A stretch of 64,000 bases of DNA from Symbiodinium natans. Taxonomy: Eukaryota; Sar; Dinophyceae; Suessiales; Symbiodiniaceae. The notes beneath the pieces are model-generated. The model saw only the letters and a program-made list of their open reading frames with translations, ran no database searches and was not told where the DNA came from. Shown here piece by piece: positions 1-9,199 of the stretch; the stretch's first letter is position 1; each line of letters opens with the position of its first letter. The translations under genes and the position numbers were made by a program. The stretch lies in assembly GCA_905221605.1 (NCBI GenBank), contig CAJNDS010002578.1, forward strand, positions 289,768 to 353,767. Reading direction: 5' to 3'.

Positions 1-863
1 CTGTGCAAAACGTAGGCCTCGGAGCTCAGACGGCAGACCACTGGGTGCGCCGGAACGTGCGCAGCGGGCATTGCAGCGCCACCTGGCTCGTCATAGAAGA
101 GCTGACGCAATTGGACACGCCTCTCTGGGCCGACATCGCGTGCCTGAGCATGAACACCTCCATGCGTTTCCTGCTCCTAGGCGACTTCCGACAGCTCCCC
201 GCCGTACTCGATTCCTTTGCCGGAGCGGAGGTCTGTCGAGAGCTGAAGCACAGTCAGCTGCTGCACGACTTGGCGGGCGGCTGGTGTCATCAGCTGTCGG
301 AGCGGTGGCGCTTCGACGAGGGCATCTTCTCCTTCTTGACCTGGCTCCGAGTAGATGAAGCGGAGGAGGTGCCCCTACAGGAGGCGCTGCGGACGGATCG
401 AGAACGCTTCCCCCGTCAGGGTGCACCGGAAGTGTGTTTGGTCATCTCCCATGCCAAGCGGCTGCAGATTAACGAGCGCGAGAATCGCCGGAGGGCTCCT
501 GACGATGCGCTGCTGGTGGAGTACGCCGGATCCCGGGCAATCGGAACCAACGCGCCCCAAACCATGCGAGTTTGGCCGGGGCTGCGACTCGTCGGTGCCG
601 GCGGCAAGGTGCGGAAGGGCGTCTTTGTGACCGTCAGCGAGGTGGGGGAACGCGTGTCTCTGGAGAGCGGGCAAAGCTTCGAGCACCAGGAGCTGCTGAA
701 GCACACCCGACTCTGCAGCGCCATCACCTACGCCTCCGTGCAGGGCCTGACCCTGCAGGGCCGAGTCTGGCTCTGCGACTCGGACTCGCCCCACTTCACC
801 TTGAAACATCTGTACATGGGCTGCTCTCGGGCCACGAGCTCCGAGCTCCTCAGCGTCCTGTGA
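1..863 (+). CDS. SF1 helicase C-terminal part of a second PLV copy (5' truncated)
   Basis: The frame is open from the window edge to a TGA at 861-863, so this is the end of a longer protein. It matches the last part of the polymerase-helicase gene at 49340-52330: both read GLGAQ, ADHWVRR, a WLRVDE segment and a final YxGxSRAT-type motif. Visible SF1 (Pif1/RecD-like) parts are a Walker B-like LVIEELTQLD at about residues 30-39, GDFRQLPAV (motif III) near 60, and the C-terminal TYASVQGLTLQG (motif V) plus CSRAT (motif VI). It keeps the Walker B region that the right-hand copy has lost. The Walker A part lies outside the window. It presumably unwinds DNA in viral replication. Sequence divergence from the other copy suggests an independent insertion rather than a recent duplication. 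Confidence 0.75.
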   Translation, partial: VQNVGLGAQTADHWVRRNVRSGHCSATWLVIEELTQLDTPLWADIACLSMNTSMRFLLLGDFRQLPAVLDSFAGAEVCRELKHSQLLHDLAGGWCHQLSERWRFDEGIFSFLTWLRVDEAEEVPLQEALRTDRERFPRQGAPEVCLVISHAKRLQINERENRRRAPDDALLVEYAGSRAIGTNAPQTMRVWPGLRLVGAGGKVRKGVFVTVSEVGERVSLESGQSFEHQELLKHTRLCSAITYASVQGLTLQGRVWLCDSDSPHFTLKHLYMGCSRATSSELLSVL

Positions 864-1196
864 GGGAGCTGCAGAAAAACGGGCAGCATTTCCTTCCCCG
901 CAGCCCTTCCTGGGGTAGTGGGTAGTGAGGTTTCGGAGCCGCCCCATTTCCTGGACGGCTCCCAGGGCCTCGCCCTGCGCGAAGCGTCATCAGGGGGCCG
1001 GGCGAAACTGGCTGACCGCCCGTGGTAGCCCTAACAGTCGGGCACCCCCCTCGACTTCGCTGGGCCACCCGCCGCAGCCCTGGGAGCCTGCCGCCGGATA
1101 ACCGGTCGGTCACGGGCCCCAGAGCCGCAGCAGGCGTGCCCGGTCTGATTCCGAGTGCTGCCCAGTTTGATTCCGAGTGCTGCCCGGTTTGGTCCC
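864..1196. other. Intergenic, no gene seen
   Basis: Follows the helicase stop. GC-rich sequence with no convincing ORF in either strand; the minus-strand ORFs here only run into the tandem repeat next door. Confidence 0.5.
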
Positions 1197-1430
1197 GATA
1201 AGACGTTGAGACGTGGTCGCGGTGAGCAGGACCACCACCCCCCTCCCCGCGAGACACCTGAGACATTGAGACGTTGAGACGTGGTCGCGGTGTGCAGGAC
1301 CACCACCCCCCTCCCCGCGAGACACCTGAGACATTGAGACGTTGAGACGTGGTCGCGGTGTGCAGGACCACCACCCCCCTCCCCGCGAGACACCTGAGAC
1401 ATTGAGACGTTGAGACGTTGAGACGTTGAC
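1197..1430. repeat. Tandem repeat, 68-bp unit
   Basis: About three and a half copies of a 68-bp unit containing ACGTGGTCGCGGTG; that marker recurs at 1211, 1279 and 1347, exactly 68 bp apart. The right end degenerates into short GAGACGTT units. The long minus-strand ORFs across it are repeat translations, not genes. Confidence 0.9.
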
Positions 1431-1445
1431 ACGCTCTAGGACACA

Positions 1446-1510
1446 ATGATGTCTCAAATGTCTCAGTGTCTCAGTGTCTCAGTGTCTCAGTGTCTCAGTG
1501 TCTCAGTGGT
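1446..1510. repeat. Short tandem repeat (TGTCTCAGTG)n
   Basis: A 10-bp unit TGTCTCAGTG repeats about five to six times, directly after the 68-bp array. The shared CTCAG/CTGAG motifs suggest that both arrays grew from related sequence. Confidence 0.85.
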
Positions 1511-1519
1511 CATTAGTCG

Positions 1520-2177
1520 CTCTCTCTAGGGAGGGTGTTCCAATCCCTCCCCACAGCGCACTTGCAGGGGCTATTCGGAGGCTCGCAGCAGAATTATGCA
1601 TTTGCATGGCCTGTCAATTGCGAGTCCTGGGGGCCACTGGCAGCAGAATTGCGGGGGCTCCGAGAAGCTTGCAATTCACTCGTAGGTCGTCAATTGGCAT
1701 GCCATTCGCGCGCGCGGCTTGCAGGCGTCTGCAGTGGCTCCTAGTACCTGTCAGTTCGCGGCTTGCAGGCGTCTGCAGTGGCTCCTGGCACCTGTCTGTT
1801 CGCGGCCAGCAGCAGGCTACTTGCAGGAGCTTGCAGTATGCCAGTAACTTGCAGGAGCTCACAGCAGCAGGCCAGTAACTTGCAGAAGCTTACAGCAGTA
1901 TGCCAGTAACTTGCAGAAGCTTACAGCAGTATGCCAGTAACTTGCAGAAGCTCACAGCAGCAGGCATGCAATTGACTCTCACTCACAGTAGCTCGCAAGC
2001 AGCAGTGCAGCGACTCACCGAATTGCAAGCTTTCTGGAGCCCCCACAATTCTGCTGGCAGCAGCCCCGAGGACCCGCAATTGATGAGCCACGAATATGCA
2101 TGTTTCGGAGGCGACAGGCCAAACAGGCCATGTAGGAGCTCTGTGGGGGGGGATTGGAACACCCTCCCTAGAGAGAG
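1520..2177. repeat. Foldback-type inverted repeat with internal tandem repeat
   Basis: The left arm (about 1520-1690, starting CTCTCTCTAGGGAGGGTG) is the reverse complement of the right arm (about 2008-2177, ending in GAGAGAG). Both arms carry GAATTGC/GCAATTC and GGAGGC blocks with some mismatches. The middle (about 1800-1965) is a tandem array of about 31 bp with the core CTTGCAGAAGCTTACAGCAG. No transposase ORF is present, so this fits a non-autonomous foldback or MITE-like element. Confidence 0.65.
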
Positions 2178-2448
2178 TTTGGGGACATTGCATAATGTCA
2201 TTGGGCGAACAGCTCTTATGGACAACAGTGCCGCTTCCAAGGAAAACCATTTTCAAGCCAGCTTACAGTGCTGGTCTGCAAGTGTTGCGGCATCTTTGCT
2301 CAAGCCGGCTTTACTTCATTGCAAAGGCAACCACAAGAGGTCAATGGAAGTGTATGTAAATATGGAGCTGTTGCGTGGCGGCTGCTGACGCACCAATGCA
2401 CTGACCACCGGAGGTCCCACTTTGAAACATGCTTCGGCTTCTCTTGAA
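2178..2448. other. Spacer ending in putative PLV target duplication
   Basis: No gene seen. The last seven bases, TCTTGAA (2442-2448), nearly match TCTTGGA just outside the right end of the PLV at 53721-53727. This is a possible target-site duplication with one mismatch. Confidence 0.4.
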
Positions 2449-3370
2449 CTCTCTCTAAGACAGATGTGCGCACACCGCGCTGCGGCACAGCTAAAAGGAT
2501 TAAGAACTAAGTTTGAGAAGTGTTATTCAGGCCTTAGTTTTTTCTAAACTGCATTAGAGTGCAGTTTCAGGTCTTACAGAAGCATCGCTGTGGCCAATTT
2601 TTAAGGTTAGAAAATTTGCTTTTATTTGCATGCCGCAAAACGCATCATGCACGCCACGAAACGCGTTCACTTTTGCATGCCATGAAACGCGTTTACTTGC
2701 GTTCATTTTTTTATGTTGCAAAAATGCATTTTCAATGCAAAAGTGATCCAAGTCTTTCTAATTTTTTCTCTGTTCCCAGGTGGGACATTTGCGGGGTGTT
2801 TACCCTAGAAGACTGCAGTCTGTAGCGCGGCGGCGGTGGACGCAATGTTAACAAGAAAGTCGTTCAGGTGTGTTCGATGGAGGGGAGATGGAGCTTTTGC
2901 CGAGAGCGGCGGCGGTGCGGCAGCGCGGTGCGGCTGCGCGGCAATGCGGGGGAGATGGGAAGCTCTGGCCAAGAGCGGTGCGGTGGCGGTGCGGCGGTGG
3001 TGCGGTGCGGCATGCATGCGGAAGATGGTGGGGAACAATGGTGCATGCGGGGATGGGGAACTTAAGCCAAGAACGGTGGCGGCGGTGCGGTGGCGCGGTG
3101 CAGTGGCGCGGTGGTGCATGCGGGGAGATGGGCCGAGAGCGGCGGCAGTGCGGTGGCGCGGTGCGGTTCGAAGGCGGCATGCGGGGGAGATGGAAAGCTC
3201 TGGCCGAGAGCGGCACGGTGTGGTGCGGCGGTGCGGTGGCGCGGTGCGGTGGCGGTGGCGGCGGTGCGCGCATGCGGGGGAGATGGGGAGCCGGCGGTGC
3301 GGCGGCGGCGGTGCGGCGGCGGCGGTGCGGTGCGGCGGTGCGGCGGTGCGGTTGCGGGGCCGTGGCGCTG
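2449..3370. repeat. Left terminal inverted repeat of the PLV
   Basis: Starts CTCTCTCTAAGACAGATG, which reappears inverted at 53703-53720. Inward come a run of GCATGCCGCAAAACGC-like units (about 2625-2735), the marker GACTGCAGTCTGTAGCGC (about 2811-2828, inverted at 52761-52778), AGAAAGTCGTTCAGG (inverted near 52720) and about 490 bp of GCGGTGCGGTGGCGCGG microsatellite (2880-3370, inverted at 52380-52690). ORFs across the microsatellite are Arg/Gly/His-rich translations of the repeat and not genes. Confidence 0.8.
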
Positions 3371-3889
3371 CGCGAAGAAAACGAAAACTGAAAACTTGAA
3401 ACTGATGATCAAAAACCACTGACTTTTGCCGTGTAACCGATTTTTCTAGAGTGCCCTGCATCCTTAACCCATTGCGACCGTAGGAGTGCCAACCAAGTGC
3501 CCTGCATAAGCCCCTTAAGCCCGATCCCCCCTCCGAGAAGGCACTACAGTGAACCCTTAAGCATGTTTCTCCGCGCCGCTCCATGGTTCAAGAGGGTTGA
3601 CAGCAGTGAGTCTGGGGACACAGCATGCACAGCAACAGCACCGCACTACAGCACCGCACTACAGCACCGCACTACAGCACCGCACTACAGCACCGCAGCA
3701 GCACCGCAACAGCACCACCATGGGGCAGCAGCGCACTAGCTGGCACTAGGGCACAGAGGGGACACACCAGTCTTCGTAACCCCGTCCCAGCCACGGAAAC
3801 TCCGCGTGGAGCAGCAGCTGTGGCGATCTTCGCCCTCTGCGTGCTCCAAGTGGCAGAAGTTGCCATAGGGGGGGGCGCGGGAGTGCGCG
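3371..3889. other. Non-coding stretch with a 14-bp tandem repeat
   Basis: No gene in 3371-3600. At about 3624-3712 a unit AGCACCGCACTAC repeats about five times and passes into CAGCACCG-type repeats. A related CACAGCACA array lies at 5170-5245, so the two simple repeats flank the low-complexity region between them. Confidence 0.6.
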
Positions 3890-4699
3890 GTGCCGGCCGT
3901 GCCGGCGGTGGACCGTGAGGCGGCGGAGGAGGTGCCGGCGGTGGACAGGCCAAAGAAGGTGGCAGAGGTGGCGGTGGTGGCGGCCGCCCCCACGGCGGAG
4001 GAGGTAACGGAGGTAACGGAGGAGGGGGCCCCGTGGAGGTTACGTGGTGGATGGGGCCTCGGGGGGGCACTTGTGCCCCCCCAAGCCGCGCGGGCGTGGG
4101 AGGAGGCAGGGGAGCTGGACGAGGAGGAGGAGGATGAGAGGGCGGAGCCCAGCTCCAGCTCCACCACAGCCGTGGTGGGCGCCGTGACGCACGCTGCGAG
4201 TGGAGCTCCCAGGCGTGGAGCGCCTCATCAACCTGCTGCAGCAGCAGCAGCAGCAGGTTGCCGCCCCCCGGCGCGGTGCGGATGCAAAATTTGTCCCACC
4301 GGAGGGAGGCGAGGAGCCGTCACCCCGAGCGGCTCAGCGGCCAGAAGGCAGCGCTGCGGCTGCTGCAGCCAGTGCAAGGAGCTGCTGCCGGCAAGGGCCA
4401 CGAGGGGCCCTTGCGAGTCGTGGAGCTGCGACGCAGCCCAGGCTGCCCGGGCGGCCGCGGCCGCGAAGGCCGAGAAGGAGGCCGCAAGGGCCGAGAAGGA
4501 GGCCGCGAAGGCCGAGAGGGCCAAAAAGGCCCAGGAGGCCAAGGCGGCCAAGGAGGCCGCGGCACAGGCCAAAGCCGCAGCGAAGGCCAAGAAGGGTCAG
4601 GAGAAGGAAGCCCGGGAGGCGGCGAGGAGGGAGGAGGAGGCCAAGCGGGCCAAGGAGGAGGATGAGAGCCAGAGCAGCTGCTCGGGGCTCAGCGGTTGA
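3890..4699 (+). CDS. Low-complexity Ala/Glu/Lys-rich ORF, unknown
   Basis: A 269-codon ORF. The N-terminal half is Pro/Val/Glu-rich with an acidic patch (DEEEEDE). The C-terminal third is a long charged stretch of alternating Ala, Lys, Glu and Arg (AEKEAARAEKEAAKAE type) that would form a single alpha helix or coiled coil, ending in an acidic and serine tail. A second frame (from 4200) reads LPGVERLINLLQQQQQQ, which also looks protein-like, so a frameshift in the middle is possible. Skewed GC-rich composition makes every frame open here, so coding status is uncertain. The function is unknown. Confidence 0.3.
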   Translation: MPAVPAVDREAAEEVPAVDRPKKVAEVAVVAAAPTAEEVTEVTEEGAPWRLRGGWGLGGALVPPQAARAWEEAGELDEEEEDERAEPSSSSTTAVVGAVTHAASGAPRRGAPHQPAAAAAAAGCRPPARCGCKICPTGGRRGAVTPSGSAARRQRCGCCSQCKELLPARATRGPCESWSCDAAQAARAAAAAKAEKEAARAEKEAAKAERAKKAQEAKAAKEAAAQAKAAAKAKKGQEKEAREAARREEEAKRAKEEDESQSSCSGLSG

Positions 4700-4702
4700 T
4701 CG

Positions 4703-5149
4703 GTGGAGGAAGGCGGTGGAACGGGCCGCTGTGGAGAGGTGGCGGCGGTGGTATCGGCGGTGGAGAGGTGGCCGCGGTGGGGGGAGGCAATGGTGGTGGA
4801 GGTGGGGTGGTGGGTGGTATCGGCGGTGGAGAGGTGGAAGCGGCGGAGGGAGGCAGTGGCGGTGGACTGGGCGGCGGTGTGGAGGAGACCGGCGGTACGG
4901 AGGAGCCTCTTGAGGTTGGCGGAGGAGGCCGCGGAAAGCTTCCGGCAGGTCCTGGAGGAGGAGGCGGAGGAGCCGGAGGAGCCGGAGGGGAGGAGGAAGG
5001 GCAAAAAGCGGCGGCGCCGGAGTCGCAGCCGCAAACGCGACCGGCGCGACCGGCGCGAAGGCGGCGGCGGCGGTGGCGCCGGCAGCAGCGGCCGGCGTGA
5101 CGGTGGCAGCAGCGGCGGCCGGCGCAGCATGGCCAGAACGGCCGGCTGA
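4703..5149 (+). CDS. Low-complexity basic-tailed ORF, unknown
   Basis: A 148-codon ORF right after the previous one. Its first half is a translation of GGTGGAGAGGTGG-type repeats. The second half reads like real protein: LRLAEEAAESFRQVLEEEAEE followed by a strongly basic RRKGKKRRRRSRSRKR segment that resembles a nuclear-localisation or nucleic-acid-binding tail, then a Gly/Ser-rich end. It could be the C-terminus of the same gene as 3890-4699 in another frame. No family was recognised. Confidence 0.3.
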   Translation: MEEGGGTGRCGEVAAVVSAVERWPRWGEAMVVEVGWWVVSAVERWKRRREAVAVDWAAVWRRPAVRRSLLRLAEEAAESFRQVLEEEAEEPEEPEGRRKGKKRRRRSRSRKRDRRDRREGGGGGGAGSSGRRDGGSSGGRRSMARTAG

Positions 5150-5606
5150 GTGGGCATGACATGGACAGAGCACACAGCACAGCACAACAGGACAACACAG
5201 CACAGCACGAGAACACAGCACAGCAAGACAACACAGCACAGCCTAGGCCTAGGACAGCAACAGCAACAACAGCAGCACCATGGGCTCTAGCAGACATTTT
5301 TGTAGCACCACGTGTGTCCCGAAGCTCCCTCCCATTAGTTCAAATAGTAAACCTTAAAATCCTAGGCGTAGGCCGGGTGAGGAGGGGGAGCTCCAGGACA
5401 CACGGGGCCGACGAGGTACCCATGCGGGGCCTTGCGCCTGAGGGGTGGCTTTCCGAGCGCCATAAAAGGTGGGGCGCACCTTGGTTCCCCAACCCCTTCG
5501 GTTGCCCCACCCCTAGGCCCTTAGGTGCCCGAACCCCTCCCTGAAGTGCCCGTGCCCTCCCCCCGGAACCTTCCCCGCGGCCCCTGCGTCCCTAAGCCCC
5601 CCGTAA
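5150..5606. other. Intergenic with CACAGCACA repeat
   Basis: At 5170-5245 there is a short imperfect repeat of CAGCACAACA/CAGCACAGCA units. Bases 5246-5606 are GC-rich and Pro-coding in several frames, with no supported gene. CATAAAAGG at about 5461 is the only AT-rich motif. Confidence 0.45.
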
Positions 5607-5947
5607 GCCCCTGAGCCGGAGCCCACGCCCACGGAGTCCGCGGCGCCCGGCTCCACCGCGGCCTCGACGGCGGCGGAGGACGAGGAGGGCGAGGTAGAGA
5701 CCTTGCTGGGCCTGCAAATGCGCCGCGTGACGCACAAGAACGTGGAGTGGCTGGAGCTGGCGGCCAGGACGCTCGAGCAGTCCAGGGCGGACCTGGGCCA
5801 GGATCGAGGACGGGACCGTGGAGGGCTGCCGGCTGCGCTGGGGCGCGAACAGGTGGGCGAACGAGCGACACCGGCAAGCTCGTGGCGCCCAAATCCAAGA
5901 AATCCGTCCAGGCGGACGAGGCCAGGGTGCAGTTCCGCCTCGAGTGA
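5607..5947 (+). pseudogene. Degraded PLV gene of unknown function
   Basis: After a stop at 5604-5606 one frame gives a Pro/Glu/Ala leader, an acidic EDEEGEVE patch and then LLGLQMRRVTHKNVEWLEL with a helical run to ADLGQD near 5805. The reading then moves to a second frame (CRLRWGANRWANE) and a third that ends KSVQADEARVQFRLE before TGA at 5945-5947. Ordinary sequence in three successive frames points to a single gene with two indels. The family was not recognised. It lies on the + strand next to another broken + strand gene. Confidence 0.45.
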
Positions 5948-6044
5948 CCGGGGCAGGACAGCATCGCCCCGAAAAAAAGGTCCACGGGGGACATGAACGC
6001 AGCCTCTGCGCAGCCATTCAAGCAAGCAACGCCCTAGGGGTACC

Positions 6045-6502
6045 ATGGACAGCTCGGACAGCAGCTGGGAGGAAGAGGTTCGCTTTTCAAATCCGCCGCC
6101 ACGCGTGGACCTGCTGAAGCAGGACGTGAAGGAGGCCCGGGCCCTGCGGGCCTGCGGCCTTCCTGGACCCGCACCTGCTGGCCTGGCGGGTGCGGGAGGC
6201 CGAGGAGAGGCTGGAGGAGGAGGACCGTGGAAGCCCTGCGCGCCTACCACGCCCGAGAGTACCGGCGCCTGCGCACCGTGGGCACCGGGCTGCTGGACCC
6301 GGAGACGCAGTGGAGTCAGCTCAAGCCCGAGAGGCTGGCGAGGAGCGTGAGAGAGCTCCAGCTCGCCGCGATTCTGCTGCGCCGGCGCGGGATGCCCAGC
6401 CGGGCCCGGCTGCTGCTGTGGCTCTTCCTCAACCAGGAGAACCACCGCCTAGTGGGCGCGGCGCTGACGAGAAGCGGCAGGGTAAAAAGGGGAAAGGGAT
6501 AG
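6045..6502 (+). pseudogene. Degraded PLV gene, helical protein of unknown function
   Basis: Begins ATG at 6045 (MDSSDSSWEEEVRF), with an acidic N-terminus and a helix (DLLKQDVKEARAL). The frame changes near 6165 to LLAWRVREAEERLEEED and again near 6225 to LRAYHAREYRRLRTVGTG, continuing to a stop at 6500-6502. The last 80 residues are predicted to be all helical (LLRRRGMPSRARLLLWLFLN). Two indels break an original protein of about 150 residues. No known domain was recognised. Confidence 0.5.
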
Positions 6503-6586
6503 AGGCGAGTCTTTGCAGCCACGGGCGCCCAAGCGCGAGCTCGAATCTTCTTCGCGCCCCGCCGCGCGGCCAAGCGGCCCCGCACC

Positions 6587-6912
6587 GTGGGCGGCTTCGA
6601 GAAGCTGCCCCCCTGCGTGTTGGCCGAGGTCCTGGGCTGGCTGCTGCCCCGGGACTGGCAGTCGGATCTGGTGCCCCTCTTCTACCAGCTGAGGCACATG
6701 GCCGAGCGCATGTGGGTTGGCCTGATGTACAACCACGAGGCCATGGTGCGCGGGCGGGACGCGCTCGGCTGGCTGGGCGCCTGCCGGGCCCTCCGCAAGG
6801 ATCCCCTGCGCACGAAGACGCTGGTCGCCCAGCGGGAGCTCCGCAACATGTTCCTGACACGACGCGGTGCCCCAATCTGGGAGCTGCGCGCGCTGGCAAT
6901 CACCGTGAGTAG
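6587..6912 (+). pseudogene. F-box-like protein fragment
   Basis: The frame holds FEKLPPCVLAEVLGWLLP followed by LVPLFYQLRHMAERMWVGL. This resembles an F-box start (LPxxVLxEIL...L) and the following helices. F-box proteins hand substrates to SCF ubiquitin ligases, and viruses use them to redirect host degradation. There is no ATG in frame; upstream a Lys/Arg/Ser-rich leader sits in another frame (PKRELESSS), so an indel near 6550 probably separated the start. A stop in the neighbouring frame at 6910-6912 may be the original end, since the open frame runs to 7180 as filler. F-box identity rests on this one motif. Confidence 0.35.
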
Positions 6913-8322
6913 GATGCCCCCCTGCCAGGGCCGGCGCCACGCGCTCGAGCAGAGCCTGCTCCGCCCGGCGGCGCGGCGGGGACGGGGGGCGTGCGACCAC
7001 CACGTGGCGGAGAACGCCGCGCTGCAGGTGGAGAGCGAGCCCCTGTCGGGGGAGATCGACGAGTTCAAGCTCCGGGTGGATGCAGAAGCGGTCCCCTTCG
7101 TAGTGCTGCAGCTTGGCGCGGTGGAAGCCCGAGGACCCAGGACCTGGGGCGATCTTGGCCAGGAACTTGGCATTCTCTGACCTCCCGCAAGGGGCCCAGT
7201 GGAGAGTAGCCCGCGTTTTTCAGCAGGGCGAAGCTCACGGTCCTGCCCTTCACGGTCATCTGCCACTCGTCGGAGGGCTCCTCCACAGCAGCGACAGGCT
7301 CGGGCTCCTTCTCCTTGGCGTGCTCCGCGGGCTCCACGGGCTTTGCCGGCTCCTCCACCTCCACCAACGCCTTTGCGGCCTCCGCGGGCTCCGCAGGCTT
7401 TGCCTCCACCTCCACCACCAACGGCTCTGCCGGCTCCGCGGCCTCCGCGTCCTCCTCCGCCACCACCAACGGCTCTGCCGGCTGCGCGGGCTCCGCCACC
7501 TCCTCCATGCTGGGGAAGAAGTCTTGGGGGGAGAAGCGGCTGGAGGTGAAGCGCATGGCCAGGGGCGTTATGGCCCTGCGGTTGGGACCGCAGAGCTTGT
7601 CCTTGAGGACCTGCGCCTCCCGCTTTTCGTCACGGCCAGCAGCTTGACGATGGTGCCTGGCACCGCGGTCTGCGTCATGCAGCAAAGCTTTTTCAGCTGC
7701 TCCTCGTTGAGGGGGTCCAGCTCAAGGGTGTACGTCTCGCCGACTTCCACGAGAAAAAAGCAGTGGAGCCTGCCGAAGCGGAAGTCCCTGACAGCCTGGA
7801 GGCCGCGCATTTTCTGGCGGCCCAGCTCGCCGCGCAGCACGACGCCGTCCTGCAGCGCGTCGCCCTCCTTGGGATCTCGAAGCGCTGCTCCAGCTTGCGG
7901 CGCTTCTCGGCCTGCTTCTCCTCCTCGCGCTCCTCCTTGCGCTTGCGCTTCATGTCCTCCTTGCGGACTAGGATCTCCGCGTGCATTTCCTGGGAGCTGC
8001 CTGGCTTGCCGAGGAGGCGCTCCAGAAGGTCGTCGCGGCCGGAGGAGCTGGACAGCTGATCGATCTTCTCCCCCAAAGTTGCGATGACGCGGTCGGACTC
8101 CGAAGTGGTGTGCGCCATGCCTCGCTCCTGCTCCGCGGTGACCTTGGCCTCGATGCGCCTCACGATGCCCTCCTTGCGCTTCGCCGTCAAGGCGTCCAGC
8201 TCCGCTTGCTTGGTCCGCTTCTCCTCCTCCGTCAGGGGGCGGCCGTGCGAAGTGGTTCCGCTGCGCAGCGCCCGGCGCAAGCCTTGAACCTTCTTGGATT
8301 CCGGAGCTCGTGCGAGCGGCAT
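6913..8322 (-). pseudogene. Large coiled-coil PLV protein with Glu-Pro-Ala repeats, frameshifted
   Basis: Start ATG at 8320-8322 (MPLARAPESKK). The N-terminal 160 residues are charged coiled coil (EEKRTKQAELDALTAKRKEG and KRKRKEEREEEKQAEKRRK). Near 7850 the frame shifts to a compact domain with GRLHCFFLVEVGETYTLEL. A further shift leads to EPAEPLVV/AKPAEPAEAA repeats (about 7310-7510) and DEWQMTVKGRTVSFALL, and a last shift near 7190 leads to a C-terminal part with KIAPGPGSS. Three indels split what seems to be one protein of about 450 residues. The acidic Pro-rich repeat resembles the one in the gene at 35581-35942. The function is unknown; a structural or scaffold role is only a guess. Confidence 0.5.
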
Positions 8323-8327
8323 GGCTG

Positions 8328-8939
8328 CTACGGAGTGCGGGTAAAGGGTTTGCTTGAGATTTCTAAAGGCTGCCGTCGACTTCTCACTGGATTGAACGCG
8401 TTGAGGTTTGGGGCAGAGCGTGTTCGAGGTGCCCTCCGAGGTGCCCTCCGAGGTGCCCTCCAGGGTGCCCTCCGAGGTGCCCTCCGAGGTGCCCTCCAAG
8501 GTGCCCTCCGAGGTGCCCTCGGGGTGCCCTCCGGGGTGCCCTCAGGGGTGCTCCGGGGTGCCCTCCGAGGTGGCGCCCATCGGGGTGCCCATCGGGGTGC
8601 CCATCGCTGCTCGTGGGGGCGGTTGTATGCGATCCAGGAGGCCTTGAGACAGCGGTGCATGTACTCCGGGAGCCTTGTCTTCTCCGCGATGCGGTCCTCA
8701 CACACGCTCAAGAACCGATCGTGCAGTATGAGCTGGAACCTGTACGCGTCGTCGTATGCCGTGAGCATTCGCAGCTGCAGGAACTTGCTGGCTCCCGCGA
8801 GGTGCTGCACGTCCCGTGCCAGCAGGAACCCCACGTGGTTGTGGGAGTTACGCTCCCGCATGCGCTCGCAGATGGTCTCCAATGCTGCACTCGCAGCAGC
8901 CGCCACGCGCTCCAGCACGGACTGCGGAAGCCGCTCCAT
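8328..8939 (-). CDS. Helical PLV protein with minisatellite-encoded Arg-Ala-Pro tail
   Basis: Open frame of 203 codons from ATG at 8937-8939. Residues 1-110 look genuine and helical (MERLPQSVLERVAAAASAAL, then LARDVQHLAGASKFLQLRML and FQLILHDRFLSVCEDRI). The rest translates a GAGGTGCCCTCC minisatellite as repeated RRAPWRAP units, then runs into unrelated sequence. The original C-terminus has probably been replaced by repeat expansion. It lies directly upstream of the coiled-coil gene on the same strand, 5 bp away, so they may have been co-expressed. No family was recognised. Confidence 0.5.
   Translation of the reverse strand: MERLPQSVLERVAAAASAALETICERMRERNSHNHVGFLLARDVQHLAGASKFLQLRMLTAYDDAYRFQLILHDRFLSVCEDRIAEKTRLPEYMHRCLKASWIAYNRPHEQRWAPRWAPRWAPPRRAPRSTPEGTPEGTPRAPRRAPWRAPRRAPRRAPWRAPRRAPRRAPRTRSAPNLNAFNPVRSRRQPLEISSKPFTRTP
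8425..8605. repeat. Minisatellite GAGGTGCCCTCC
   Basis: About 12 tandem copies of a 12-bp unit (GAGGTGCCCTCC, with some GGGGTGCCC variants), followed by three 15-bp CATCGGGGTGCC units. It sits inside the minus-strand ORF at 8328-8939 and keeps that frame open. Confidence 0.85.
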
Positions 8940-9199
8940 GGCTCTGGAATCTCAAAAGCTTCAAAAGGCTGCGGAGCGGCGGCGTACAAGGCTGTTGTGT
9001 GCTCAGCTGTGCGAGGCTCGTGTAGGTCGCTGCCTCTCTCCCTTTCACCTCGATCCGGTGGCTTGCTTTGCCGCGGTGGTTGCTTTTGCTTGCTGTTTTG
9101 GACGTGTTCAGAAGCAACGCAGTCCTTTCACCGCTTCGTGTAGAGGACTGGTCAAGCATTGGGCAGCATGGAAGGATCCAAGAAGCCGCAGCTTTTTGC
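8940..9199. other. Spacer between minus-strand PLV genes
   Basis: No supported gene. Less GC-rich than its neighbours; contains several GCTTTTGCTTGC-like steps. Confidence 0.4.

Noticed and set aside
850-1457. Long overlapping minus-strand ORFs of 115-198 codons
   Set aside because: They translate the 68-bp tandem repeat; each frame is open because the unit has no stops.
1446-1510. CRISPR-like array
   Set aside because: Units are contiguous with no spacers; a simple tandem repeat in a eukaryotic context.
2805-3584. Minus-strand Arg/Pro/His-rich ORF of 259 codons and + strand Gly/Arg ORFs
   Set aside because: Translations of the GCGGTGCGG microsatellite inside the left terminal repeat.
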